Shown in pieces: positions 36,379 through 45,309 of a DNA stretch of 64,000 bases. The notes beneath the pieces were generated by a model. It did not search any database and was not told the DNA's origin. It saw only the letters and a program-made list of their open reading frames with translations. Within the stretch, counting starts at the first letter, position 1. Each line of letters begins with the position of its first letter. The stretch lies in NCBI RefSeq assembly GCF_014844055.1, contig NZ_CP062167.1:2433501-2497500 (forward strand), in the 5' to 3' direction. The DNA comes from Aureimonas sp. OT7 (GTDB lineage Bacteria; Pseudomonadota; Alphaproteobacteria; Rhizobiales; Rhizobiaceae). The position numbers were made by a program, and so were the translations under genes.

Positions 36379-37856
36379 GCCACCCTCCCCATGATGGTCG
36401 CGTCGACGCCTCGGTCCAGCCGGTGGACATCTCCGGTGCCGTGTTCCAGCCAGAAGCGGCGCAGAAGGTTGGCCGCGACGAGGAGCCGGTAGTCCGCGCT
36501 GGCGCGCCAATCCGACAAAGGCGTGAAATCTTCCGGTATGGCGGCTGCCGCTGCCTCGAAACTGCGCTCGCAGAAGGGCGCGCCGGCAAGGGTGACTTCC
36601 GCGCCCGTCGCGCGCTTCGGCGTGCCTGCCATGCCGCCAAAGGCAATGCGCGCCTCATCGATGACGCCGTCGCGCACGGTGATGCAGAATCCGGCCGCGA
36701 CGGCCGAGATATCGGCATGATGGCGCTTGGATACCTTGTAGGCCGAAACCAGCCGTCCGGCCGGCAGGGGTACGTGGATGGTCTCCAGGAACTCGCCCGG
36801 ATGCCTGTCCTGTTTTCCGTAGGCGATGAAGAAATCCTCGAGCTTCATCCGCCGACGCTGCCCGCGATGGCGCAAGGTGATCTCCGCGCCCAGCGCGATC
36901 ATCAGCGGTGGCGTCTCGCCGATGGGCGAGCCGTTGGCGATGTTCCCGCCGATGGTGCCGGCATTGCGCACCTGCCAGCCGCCGATCCGCGACCAGTAGT
37001 CGGCGGCGCCCGGCACCAGCCGGCGGATGGTGTCCTCTGCCTCGCTATAGGTGACGCCGGCGCCGATGGTCAGCCATTCGCCGTCCTCGGCCACGCCTTT
37101 CAATCCCTCGAGGCCGCCGATGAAGATGGCGGGCGCGATCGGCCGCAGAAACTTGGTGACCCACAGGCCAACATCGGTTGCGCCGGCCACCAGCGTCGCC
37201 TCCGGCATATCGGCGTAGCTCTGCGCGAATTCATCGAGATCGGCCGGCACCAAAGCAAGCCCGGAGGGGCCTTCCAGCCGCGCGCCGCTGCCGGCCAGCG
37301 GCGCCAGCCGCGCCATGATGTCTTCCCGTTCGACGGCCAGCCTGTCGAAGGCCTGCCCGCCGGCGGCGGCAGCAGCCAATGCGGCGCGCACGATGCTTTC
37401 ATATCCGGTGCAGCGGCACAGATTGCCTTGCAGCGCCGTCTCCACCGCGACCGCATCGGGCGCGGGATTGCCGAGCCATAGGCCGTACAGCGCCATGACG
37501 ATGCCGGGCGTGCAGAACCCGCATTGCGAGCCATGATGTTCCATCATCGCCACCTGCACCGGGTGCAGGCCGCCATCGGACCCTTTCAGATGCTCGATGG
37601 TCACGACATGGGTGGCATGGCAGGACGCCAGGAAGCGGATGCAGGCGTTGACCGGCTCGTAGACCAGGCGGCCATCCACAAGACGTCCGACAAGGGCGGT
37701 ACACGCGCCGCAATCGCCCTCGGCACAACCCTCCTTGGTCCCCGTCAGGCGCAGTTGCCCGCGCAGGAAATCGAGAAGCGTCGCGTCGGGGGCGCCGTCG
37801 CGCACCTCGATATCGCGATCGTTGAGAATGAACCGTATCCCATCGGCGCCGCGCAT
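36375..37856 (-). CDS. xdhA: Xanthine dehydrogenase, iron-sulfur/FAD subunit XdhA
   Basis: 493 residues. Two [2Fe-2S] sites are visible: KEGCAEGDCGACTAL (about 41-55) and QCGFCTPG with NLCRCTGYE (about 112-153). The FAD-binding domain follows (VAGATDVGLWVTK; RNAGTIGGNIANGSPIGE near residue 300). It relays electrons from the molybdenum centre to NAD+. ATG 37856 has GGGAGGA upstream; the longer open frame to 38147 is antisense to the LysR gene. First gene of xdhABC-guaD, diverging from a LysR regulator. Confidence 0.95.
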   Translation of the reverse strand: MRGADGIRFILNDRDIEVRDGAPDATLLDFLRGQLRLTGTKEGCAEGDCGACTALVGRLVDGRLVYEPVNACIRFLASCHATHVVTIEHLKGSDGGLHPVQVAMMEHHGSQCGFCTPGIVMALYGLWLGNPAPDAVAVETALQGNLCRCTGYESIVRAALAAAAAGGQAFDRLAVEREDIMARLAPLAGSGARLEGPSGLALVPADLDEFAQSYADMPEATLVAGATDVGLWVTKFLRPIAPAIFIGGLEGLKGVAEDGEWLTIGAGVTYSEAEDTIRRLVPGAADYWSRIGGWQVRNAGTIGGNIANGSPIGETPPLMIALGAEITLRHRGQRRRMKLEDFFIAYGKQDRHPGEFLETIHVPLPAGRLVSAYKVSKRHHADISAVAAGFCITVRDGVIDEARIAFGGMAGTPKRATGAEVTLAGAPFCERSFEAAAAAIPEDFTPLSDWRASADYRLLVAANLLRRFWLEHGTGDVHRLDRGVDATIMGRVA

Positions 37857-37983
37857 TCGGATTCCTCCCTGTATCCCGGTGAGACTAGGTCCGAATGCCC
37901 CCTTGCCGACAGGCATCGTTTCGATGAAGACTTTATAGATCGCGTAGATAATCGCGGCCCTCCTGCCATCGGTCGGACATCGC

Positions 37984-38904
37984 ATGACGCACATAGACAG
38001 CCTCAAACTCTTCATTCGCGTCGTCGAACTGGGCAGCATCACCGCCGGGGGCCGCGACGTGCGCATGACGCCGGCCGTCGCCTCAAACCGCATCCGCGCG
38101 CTGGAGCAGGCGCTGGGCATCCAGCTTTTCAACCGCACGACGCGCAAGCTGAAGCCGACGGAGGCGGCGCAGCTCTACTATGAACATGCGCGGCGCATCG
38201 TCGATGCCGTCGAGGAGGCCGACGCGCAGATGGCCGGCTATGCCGGACGCCCGCGCGGAACCATACGCGTGGCCGCCCCGCTGGTGGCGGGCAAGATCAT
38301 CGTCGGGCCGATCATCCCGGCCTTTGCGGACGCCTATCCCGACATAGAGCTGCGGGTCCGGCTGACCGACCGGACCATCGACGTCTTCGACGACAGTCTC
38401 GATCTCGTCTTCTTTCTGGGGGAACTGCACGATTCCGGACTGAGCTGGGCCCATATCGCGGACTGCGACCGCGTCATCTGCGCCGCCCCGTCCTACATTG
38501 CGCGCCACAGCGCACCGGAACGGCCCGAAGACCTTGCCGCACACAACTGCCTGCTGCTGCGCTACCCACGCTCGACGGAGTATTACTGGGTTCTGACAGG
38601 CCCGGACGGACCACAGAAGATGCTGGTCAAAGGCAGCTTCGACGCCGATGACAGCGGCCTCCTCCTGGAATGGGCGCGGGCGGGGGCCGGCATCGTCAAC
38701 CGGCCGCGCTTCGAGGTGGCCGCCGACCTGGCGGCAGGCAGGCTGGTGGAGCTGCTGCCCAGGCATGCGCCGCCTCCGGCGCGATTCGGCCTTCTGTATC
38801 CCCACAGCCGCATGCGCAATCCGAAGTTGAAAGTCTTCGTGGACTTTGCCGTACGCGAAGCAAAGAAAGCCCATCAGCGATTGTTGTCAGGGGGCGCGGC
38901 TTGA
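37984..38904 (+). CDS. LysR-family regulator beside xanthine dehydrogenase
   Basis: 306 residues. Winged helix about 1-60 (LFIRVVELGSITAGGRDVRM, AVASNRIRALEQAL), domain border FNRTTRKLKPTE, then the effector-binding domain. It is clearly a paralogue of the LysR protein at 25517 (shared stretches FIRVVELG/FVRVVELG, RPRGxIRV, LFNRTTR, PDGPxK, NPKL/DPKL). The divergent 127-base gap to xdhA makes it the likely regulator of xdhABC-guaD, and possibly of the AzgA permease downstream. Confidence 0.87.
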   Translation: MTHIDSLKLFIRVVELGSITAGGRDVRMTPAVASNRIRALEQALGIQLFNRTTRKLKPTEAAQLYYEHARRIVDAVEEADAQMAGYAGRPRGTIRVAAPLVAGKIIVGPIIPAFADAYPDIELRVRLTDRTIDVFDDSLDLVFFLGELHDSGLSWAHIADCDRVICAAPSYIARHSAPERPEDLAAHNCLLLRYPRSTEYYWVLTGPDGPQKMLVKGSFDADDSGLLLEWARAGAGIVNRPRFEVAADLAAGRLVELLPRHAPPPARFGLLYPHSRMRNPKLKVFVDFAVREAKKAHQRLLSGGAA

Positions 38905-38914
38905 TTTTCAATCA
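38902..38914. promoter_or_regulatory. Palindrome before the AzgA permease
   Basis: TGATTTTCAATCA, perfect 5-base arms with a 3-base centre, overlaps the LysR stop codon and lies about 100 bases before the permease start. The size suits a regulator half-site pair, but binding is unproven. Confidence 0.3.
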
Positions 38915-39014
38915 TCTGTAGAAACTGAGTGCGCGAGTTCTGGTTAATCACCTTGCCGCGATCTCCGTATTCTGGCCCGCATAAGCGGGATTTAACCCGA
39001 CACCACCGGGAGGA

Positions 39015-40319
39015 ATGATGGCAGGGAAATGGTTCGACCTCGAGGCATTGGGCACCAATGTCCGTACCGAGGTAATCGCCGGTGTCACCACGTTTTTGAC
39101 GATGGCGTACATCATCTTCGTTAACCCGGAAATCCTCGCCACCACGGGCATGGACCACGGAGCGGTCTTCGTGGCCACCTGCCTTGCCGCCGCGCTCGGC
39201 TCGGCGATCATGGGCCTTTGGGCGAACTGGCCGGTGGCCATGGCGCCGGGCATGGGCCTCAATGCCTTCTTTGCCTTCACCGTCGTCGCAGGGCTCGGCT
39301 TCACATGGCAGCAGGCGCTCGGAGCGGTCTTCATCTCCGGCCTCATCTTCCTGTTCCTGTCCGTGACCGGCGTGCGCCGGTGGCTGATCGCCGGGATACC
39401 GGCTTCCATGCGCAGCGCCATCGCCGCCGGCATCGGCCTGTTCCTGGCCATCATCGCGCTCAAGAGCGCCGGTGTCGTCGTCGCCAGCCCGGCCACGCTG
39501 ATAACCCTCGGCGATCTCACGGCCAGCACGACGCTTCTGGCCATAGGCGGCTTCTTCCTGATCGCGGCGCTGGATGCGCTGCGCGTAAAGGGCGCGATCC
39601 TGATCGGCATCATCGTCGTCACGCTGGCGGCAATGATAACCGGGGACGCCACCTTTGCCGGCATCGTCGACCTGCCCCCATCCCTGGCGCCCACCTTCCT
39701 GCAACTGGACATCTGGGGCGCCCTCGGCTTCGGCATCGTCCATGTCGTGCTGGTCATGGTGCTGGTGGAGGTGTTCGACGCCACCGGCACCTTGATCGGC
39801 GTCGCCAAGCGCGCCGGCCTGCTGAAAGAAGGGCCCACCCACCAGAACCCGAACCTCAGCCGCGCCCTCATGGCGGATTCGACCGCCATCCTGGCCGGCT
39901 CGATGCTCGGCACATCGTCCACGACCGCCTATGTCGAAAGCGCATCGGGCGTGCAGGCCGGTGGCCGGTCCGGCCTGACGGCCCTCACCGTGGCCGTCCT
40001 GTTTCTTCTGGCCATGTTCTTCTCGCCGCTGGCAGCGGCCGTGCCCGCGGCGGCAACGGCGCCGGCATTGCTGTTCGTCGCCACGCTGATGATGCGCGAG
40101 CTCGTCGAGGTGGACTGGGAAGACGTCACCACCGCCGCGCCGGCGGCGCTGACGGCGCTGGCCATGCCTTTCACCTATTCGATCGCCAACGGCCTCGCCT
40201 TCGGCTTCATCTCCTATGCGGTGTTGAAGCTGGTGACGGGGCGCGGCCGCGAAGTGCATCCCGCAACCTGGATCATCGCAGCGCTCTTCGCCATCAAGTT
40301 CGCCTTCTTCGGCGAGTGA
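39015..40319 (+). CDS. Purine permease, AzgA-like NCS2 family
   Basis: 434 residues, about 12 helices. The family start LEALGTNVRTEVIAGVTTFLTMAYI and the segment PVAMAPGMGLNAFFAFTVV are the AzgA/PbuG signature; GTSSTTAYVESASGVQAGGRSG near residue 310 holds the substrate-binding loop. These permeases import guanine, hypoxanthine or adenine. The second of two adjacent ATGs (39018) has slightly better spacing to GGGAGGA. It supplies substrates for guaD and xdhAB. Confidence 0.93.
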   Translation: MMAGKWFDLEALGTNVRTEVIAGVTTFLTMAYIIFVNPEILATTGMDHGAVFVATCLAAALGSAIMGLWANWPVAMAPGMGLNAFFAFTVVAGLGFTWQQALGAVFISGLIFLFLSVTGVRRWLIAGIPASMRSAIAAGIGLFLAIIALKSAGVVVASPATLITLGDLTASTTLLAIGGFFLIAALDALRVKGAILIGIIVVTLAAMITGDATFAGIVDLPPSLAPTFLQLDIWGALGFGIVHVVLVMVLVEVFDATGTLIGVAKRAGLLKEGPTHQNPNLSRALMADSTAILAGSMLGTSSTTAYVESASGVQAGGRSGLTALTVAVLFLLAMFFSPLAAAVPAAATAPALLFVATLMMRELVEVDWEDVTTAAPAALTALAMPFTYSIANGLAFGFISYAVLKLVTGRGREVHPATWIIAALFAIKFAFFGE

Positions 40320-40419
40320 TGCCCTTGGCCGGCGGTCCAAATTCGGACTGCCGGCCACTCCTCCCCCGGGCGGCCGCACGCTCTATCTTCGCGATGTACA
40401 CCGTCGGGGCCCAAAATTC

Positions 40420-42312
40420 ATGGATATCATTTCATCCCAGCAGATGCGGAGGCTTCTGCCGCTGCTGACCGCCCTGGCGGTAACCGTGCTTGTCTTGAGC
40501 ATCTCGGCGATCCTGTATCTTGGCCGGGAAATCTTCGTGCCCTTTGCCCTGGGCATCCTGTTGTCCTTCGTGCTGGCGCCCATCGTGATCGGGCTGCAAA
40601 GGTTGAACGTTCCGCGCAGCCTTGCCATTTCCGCCGCCATCCTGACGGCGACATGCGCGATCGTCGCGCTGATCCTGCTGATCTTCTCGCAGGTCGCCAA
40701 TCTTGCCGAGGACCTGCCGGGCTACCGCGCCACGATCCAGCAGAAGCTCGATAGCGTCGCCGAGGGTGAGGCGCGTCCGAGCGGCCCTTACGGGCGCGCG
40801 CTGGAAGCCCTGCAGGGCATCGCCTCGGATATCGAGAAGATCGGTGGCAGCGGCGCCGTGGAGGCGGACAGCCCCGGAGTTGCCCGGCCGATGCCGGTGA
40901 CGATCGTTTCCCCCGGCGGAGGCGCGCTGGCCACGGCCACGGCCGTCATTTCGCCTCTCCTCGGTCCGCTGACGACGCTCGGCATCGTCATCGTCTTCGC
41001 CATCTTCATCCTGCTTCAGCGCGAAGACTTGCGGAACCGCTTCATCCGCCTTGCGGGCACCGACGACCTCCAGCAGACGACGGCGGCTATCGACGATGCC
41101 GCCTTTCGCCTGTCACGCCTGCTCCTGTTCCAGTTCGGCATGAACGCGGCCTTCGGTCTCATCACCGGCGCGGGCCTCTATCTGATCGGCGTGCCGAGCC
41201 CGTTCCTGTGGGGCGTCCTCGGCGGCATCCTTCGATACATTCCCTATGTCGGTGGCTTCATAGGCGCGGGGCTGCCGATGATGCTGGCCTTCGCGGTCGA
41301 TCCGGGCTGGAACATGATCCTGTGGACCGCCCTACTCTACATCGCCGTGGAGACGGCGATGTCCAACATCGTAGAACCCATTCTCTATGGGCATTCATCC
41401 GGTCTTTCGCCAGTCGCGATCATTCTTGCGGCCCTGATATGGGCGCTGCTGTGGGGCCCGGTCGGGCTGATCCTGGCGACGCCCCTTACGATCTGCCTCG
41501 TCGTGCTGGCGCGTTACGTTCCCGCACTCGGCATCATCGACATCATGTTCGGTGACAAGCCGGCCCTGTCGCCGCCGCAGATATTCTACCAGCGGATGCT
41601 GGCCGGAGAGCCGCAGGAGGCGGGGCTGCAGGCACGCGAATTCCTGCGGGAGCGGGCGCTGGTGACCTATTACGACGAAGTGGCGCTGGAAGGCATCAGG
41701 ATCGCCCACGACGATGTCGCGCGGCTTGCGGTGCAGGGCAAGCGGCTGGAGACGCTGCAGCATGCGGCGATGGCGCTCGTGGAACGGCTCGACAGGGTGG
41801 AAAGCCCGCTACCGCGCGGCGGCGTGGTACGTACCGAGGCCAAGGCGGCAGTGGAGGCCGCCGGGCCGGATACGGCAGGCGCGCTGGTGGTGCAGCGCCC
41901 GGAAGACCTCAAGCCCGAATGGCGCGTCGCCCGGCCCGTGGTCTGCATATCCGGCAACGATCCGCTCGATGGGACGGTGGCGGCGATGCTGGCCCAGCTA
42001 TTGACGCGGCATGGGCTGACGGCCGAAACCGCGGCATGGGCGGACCTTGCCAAGAACCCGCCTTCCGCCGCCGATGCTTCAGACGTCCGCCTTGTCTGCC
42101 TGTCCTTCCTGGAGCCGCTCTCCACCGTCCACCTGCGCATGATGGTGCGCCAAGTGCACCGGATCGCTCCGAAGGCGCATGTCTTCGTCGGCATATGGCG
42201 GCAGCGGGATCCGGCCATGGTGGAGCAGCTCTCCACCCGCCTCCACACCGACGCGCTCGTCACCACATTCGCGGCGGCGCTGGTGGAGGCGCAGAAGCTG
42301 GCCGCGAAATAA
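40420..42312 (+). CDS. AI-2E family (PerM/TqsA-like) transporter with extra C-terminal domain
   Basis: 630 residues; ordinary family members are about 350-380. Residues about 10-370 contain eight hydrophobic segments with the family blocks GVLGGILRYIPYVGGFIGAG and EPILYGHSSGLSPVAIILAALIWALLWGPVG (family pattern). Residues about 375-630 are soluble. They include a Rossmann-like part (ARPVVCISGNDPLDGTVAAM; VRLVCLSFLEPLS; HVFVGIW) reminiscent of cobalamin-binding or receiver-like folds but without a DxHxxG motif. Similar long versions occur in rhizobia. The transported compound is unknown; AI-2 itself should not be assumed. Confidence 0.82.
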   Translation: MDIISSQQMRRLLPLLTALAVTVLVLSISAILYLGREIFVPFALGILLSFVLAPIVIGLQRLNVPRSLAISAAILTATCAIVALILLIFSQVANLAEDLPGYRATIQQKLDSVAEGEARPSGPYGRALEALQGIASDIEKIGGSGAVEADSPGVARPMPVTIVSPGGGALATATAVISPLLGPLTTLGIVIVFAIFILLQREDLRNRFIRLAGTDDLQQTTAAIDDAAFRLSRLLLFQFGMNAAFGLITGAGLYLIGVPSPFLWGVLGGILRYIPYVGGFIGAGLPMMLAFAVDPGWNMILWTALLYIAVETAMSNIVEPILYGHSSGLSPVAIILAALIWALLWGPVGLILATPLTICLVVLARYVPALGIIDIMFGDKPALSPPQIFYQRMLAGEPQEAGLQAREFLRERALVTYYDEVALEGIRIAHDDVARLAVQGKRLETLQHAAMALVERLDRVESPLPRGGVVRTEAKAAVEAAGPDTAGALVVQRPEDLKPEWRVARPVVCISGNDPLDGTVAAMLAQLLTRHGLTAETAAWADLAKNPPSAADASDVRLVCLSFLEPLSTVHLRMMVRQVHRIAPKAHVFVGIWRQRDPAMVEQLSTRLHTDALVTTFAAALVEAQKLAAK

Positions 42313-42322
42313 CAAGCGGGCC

Positions 42323-42712
42323 TTACGCGACGGGCTCGTCGCTGCCTTCCTTCTCCACCAGCGCCTCGATCTGGCCGAGCAGCCTCGCGAAATCCACGGG
42401 CTTTGCGTGATAGTCGTCGCAGCCGGCGGCGATCGTCTTCTCGCGGTCGCCGGACATGGCATGTGCCGTCAAGGCGATGATGGGCATACGCGGCAGGGAG
42501 GCATCGGCGCGGATGGTCCGCGCGGCCGTCCAGCCATCCACGACCGGCAGGTTCATGTCGAGCAGGATGATGTCGGGGTTGGTGATGCGCGCCTTGTCGA
42601 TACCGTCCTGCCCGTCATGGGCCAGGATGACCTCATACCCCTTACGTTGCAGGCGCCGCGACAGAAAATCCCAGATTTCCTCATGGTCCTCGACAAGAAG
42701 GATACGCGTCAT
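42323..42712 (-). CDS. Single-domain response regulator (DivK-like)
   Basis: 129 residues, receiver domain only. ILLVEDHEEIWDF gives the acidic pocket, IILLDMNLPVVDGW carries the phospho-accepting Asp near residue 52, IIALTAHAM the conserved Thr/Ala switch and YHAKPVD the Lys. There is no output domain. Its start overlaps the stop of the hybrid kinase gene by 4 bases, so it is almost certainly a partner of that kinase. Confidence 0.92.
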   Translation of the reverse strand: MTRILLVEDHEEIWDFLSRRLQRKGYEVILAHDGQDGIDKARITNPDIILLDMNLPVVDGWTAARTIRADASLPRMPIIALTAHAMSGDREKTIAAGCDDYHAKPVDFARLLGQIEALVEKEGSDEPVA

Positions 42713-45261
42713 TCGGATGTCTCCTGTGCTGGCGAAACGATAACGCGTATCTGGGCGGCAAGCTCCGGCAATTCGATCTCCTTTTTCGCGATGACCTCGT
42801 CGGTCTCGGCACGCAGTTTGCGGAATTCCTCCCGCGTCAGGTCTTTCGACGTCAATACGATGATCGGGGTCTGTGCCGTGTCCGGTCGGGCGCGCGCGGC
42901 CCGGATGAAGGCGAAGCCGTCCATCTGCGGCATAACCAGATCCGTCAGGATCAGGTCGGGCGTCTTTTCCGCAAGGGCTTCCAGCGCCATGTGTCCGTTG
43001 GACGCCGTCATGACACCATACCCCTCGCGCTCCAGGATCTCACGCGTGCGAGCCAGGAAATCCTCGTCATCGTCGACAGCCAGCACCAAGGCGTTCTCGG
43101 CCGTGCGGAAGCGGTCCATCACCTTGCGCAACTGCCCCCACTCCACGGGCTTGAGCAGGTAGTCGGAAGCACCCAGCGCATAGCCGAGGCTGTGCTCGTC
43201 GATTACCGTCAGCATCACCACCGGGATCCGGGACAGGTCCGCATCGGCCTTGAGCGCCGACAACACCGACCAGCCGTCCATGCGCGGCATCGTCACATCG
43301 AGAAGAATGACATCCGGGCGCACCAGCGCCGCCATCTCCAGCCCCGCCAGGCCATCGGCCGCGGTGCGGACAAGGAACCCCTCGCGCGTCAGGAAGCGCG
43401 CAACCAGCTCGCGTGCGTTGGGATCGTCATCGATGGCCAGCACCACGCCGGACGATGCATTGCGCTCCGCCGCGGCGATCGGCTGCATCGAAGGCGCCTC
43501 CACGACACTGGCCGTGGCGATAGCGGGAATTTTGATCGTGAACGTGGACCCCTCGCCCGGCCGGCTGACGACCGCGATGTCGCCCCCCAGCATCTTGGCG
43601 AAAGCCTTGGTGATGGCGAGGCCAAGCCCGGTGCCGCCGAATTTCCGCGTGGTCGAGGCATCGGCCTGCGTAAACCGCTGGAACAGCCGGCCCAGCTCTT
43701 CCTGCGTCATGCCGATGCCGTCGTCCTGGACCTCGAAGACAAGCCAGTCGCGCTTGTCGGCCGCCTCGCGCCGCACCCGAAGGACGATGGTTCCATTCTC
43801 GGTGAACTTGGCCGCGTTGGACAGAAGATTGATGACGCATTGCCGCAGCTTGACCTGGTCCGTGTGCGCCTCGCCCAGGCCGGGCGCTGCGTCGACGACG
43901 AAGCGGTTACCCTTCTTGTCCATGAGGCTTCCGACGGTGGCCGCGATCTCTTCAACGGCGGTGTCGACGGCAAAGCTTTCGGTGAAGACCTCCATCCGCT
44001 CGGCCTCGATCTTCGACAGGTCGAGGACGTCGTTGATCAGGCTCAGGAGATGGCGGGCATTGGCGTTGATCTTGCCAAGATCCGCAAGCAAGGTCTGCTC
44101 GCCCATCTCGGTCACTTCTTCCTCGAGCATCTCGGTATAGCCGATGACGGCCGTCAGCGGCGTGCGCAGCTCGTGGCTCATATTGGCGATGAACTGGCTT
44201 TTCGCCCTGTTCGCATTCTCTGCTATGTCACGGGCGGTTTCCAGTTCGCGCTCCTGGGCGCGTTGATGCGTCACGTCGGTATTGGTGCCGAACCAGCGCA
44301 GAACGGTGCCGTCCGGGCCCCGGATCGGCACCGCGCGCGTCAGGAACCATCCATAGGTTTCGTCGGCGCCCCGCAGGGGAAAGGTATCTTCCCATTCTCG
44401 CGCGGCGGCGACCGAAGCGCCGAACCCCGCTTTGACGCGGTCGACATGGTCGGGATGCACCGCAGCAAGCCAGCGATCGCCTCCCATCTCCTCCAGGGTG
44501 CGACCGGTATAATCGACCCAGCGGCGATTATACCAGAAGATGTCGCCGTTCTTTCGCGCCATCCATGCCATCTGCGGGATGTTCTCGGCCAGCGCCTCGA
44601 ACTGGGCGTTGGTCTCGCGAAGCCGCGCCTGCCGGCGCAGGGCAAGCCAGGCAAGCGCCAATGCCGCGACGGCCGCGATGGCGAACGCTATGCCCGAGAT
44701 CATCTCGGCCTGCCGCCGCTCTATCGTGATGGACGCGATGCGCGTTGAAGCCCCTTCCTGAACGGTATTGATGATGGCACGCACCGCATCCATGCGCGCC
44801 TTGCCTTCGCCGGACCGCACCATCTGCGCCGCTGCCTCGAAGCCGGACACGGCGCGGGTCCGCACCGCCTCTTCGGCAAACTGCGTCTGTGCCCCGATGG
44901 CGGACCGCAGGTCTTCCAGGGCCGCGCCATCGGCATCGGCATCGGACCATGCGGTCTCGAGCTGGGATATCTGTGCGCCCAGCGCCGCCAGCGCGCCTTC
45001 GTAGGGCTCCAGGAAATTCTCCAGCCCGGTGAGGACATATCCGCGCTGGCCGGACTCGATCGACAGAAGCGTCGAAAGGACCTTCTGCGTCTCGTCGATC
45101 AGGCGGACCTGCGCGGCGATGGCATCCGTCTTCTGGGACGATGACCAGAAGGTCCAGGCAAACATTGCGATCCCGATCGCAAGCGCGGCGATCGCGGCCT
45201 TCTCGAAGCGGCCCAGACGGCCGATCAGGCCGGACGTCCCCCTTGCCGAACCATCATCCAT
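42709..45261 (-). CDS. Hybrid sensor histidine kinase, CHASE3-PAS-HisKA-HATPase-REC-REC
   Basis: 850 residues. Two membrane helices (about 21-40 and 185-207) enclose a CHASE3-like sensor with ESGQRGYVLTGLENFLEPY. A PAS domain follows (about 217-340, ending WFGTNTDVTHQRAQE). HisKA has the phospho-His in FIANMSHELRTPLTAVIGY (about 370). The ATPase domain has FGGTGLGLAITKAFAKMLGG. Two receiver domains follow, each with an LLDV/LTDL aspartate. It is a phosphorelay hub in the inner membrane, and the coupled receiver protein at 42323 is the likely next step. Confidence 0.93.
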   Translation of the reverse strand: MDDGSARGTSGLIGRLGRFEKAAIAALAIGIAMFAWTFWSSSQKTDAIAAQVRLIDETQKVLSTLLSIESGQRGYVLTGLENFLEPYEGALAALGAQISQLETAWSDADADGAALEDLRSAIGAQTQFAEEAVRTRAVSGFEAAAQMVRSGEGKARMDAVRAIINTVQEGASTRIASITIERRQAEMISGIAFAIAAVAALALAWLALRRQARLRETNAQFEALAENIPQMAWMARKNGDIFWYNRRWVDYTGRTLEEMGGDRWLAAVHPDHVDRVKAGFGASVAAAREWEDTFPLRGADETYGWFLTRAVPIRGPDGTVLRWFGTNTDVTHQRAQERELETARDIAENANRAKSQFIANMSHELRTPLTAVIGYTEMLEEEVTEMGEQTLLADLGKINANARHLLSLINDVLDLSKIEAERMEVFTESFAVDTAVEEIAATVGSLMDKKGNRFVVDAAPGLGEAHTDQVKLRQCVINLLSNAAKFTENGTIVLRVRREAADKRDWLVFEVQDDGIGMTQEELGRLFQRFTQADASTTRKFGGTGLGLAITKAFAKMLGGDIAVVSRPGEGSTFTIKIPAIATASVVEAPSMQPIAAAERNASSGVVLAIDDDPNARELVARFLTREGFLVRTAADGLAGLEMAALVRPDVILLDVTMPRMDGWSVLSALKADADLSRIPVVMLTVIDEHSLGYALGASDYLLKPVEWGQLRKVMDRFRTAENALVLAVDDDEDFLARTREILEREGYGVMTASNGHMALEALAEKTPDLILTDLVMPQMDGFAFIRAARARPDTAQTPIIVLTSKDLTREEFRKLRAETDEVIAKKEIELPELAAQIRVIVSPAQETSE

Positions 45262-45309
45262 GCAATCCGTACCCGTGGCCAGAAAACCGATGTCCTGGAA
45301 GATGGTCCC

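Noticed and set aside
38825..38835. Reverse-strand near match to GACTTTCAAA
   Set aside because: Lies inside the LysR coding sequence (codons for KLKVF) and matches only 9 of 10 bases, so probably chance.
42991..44748. 585-residue plus-strand open frame
   Set aside because: Antisense to the hybrid histidine kinase.
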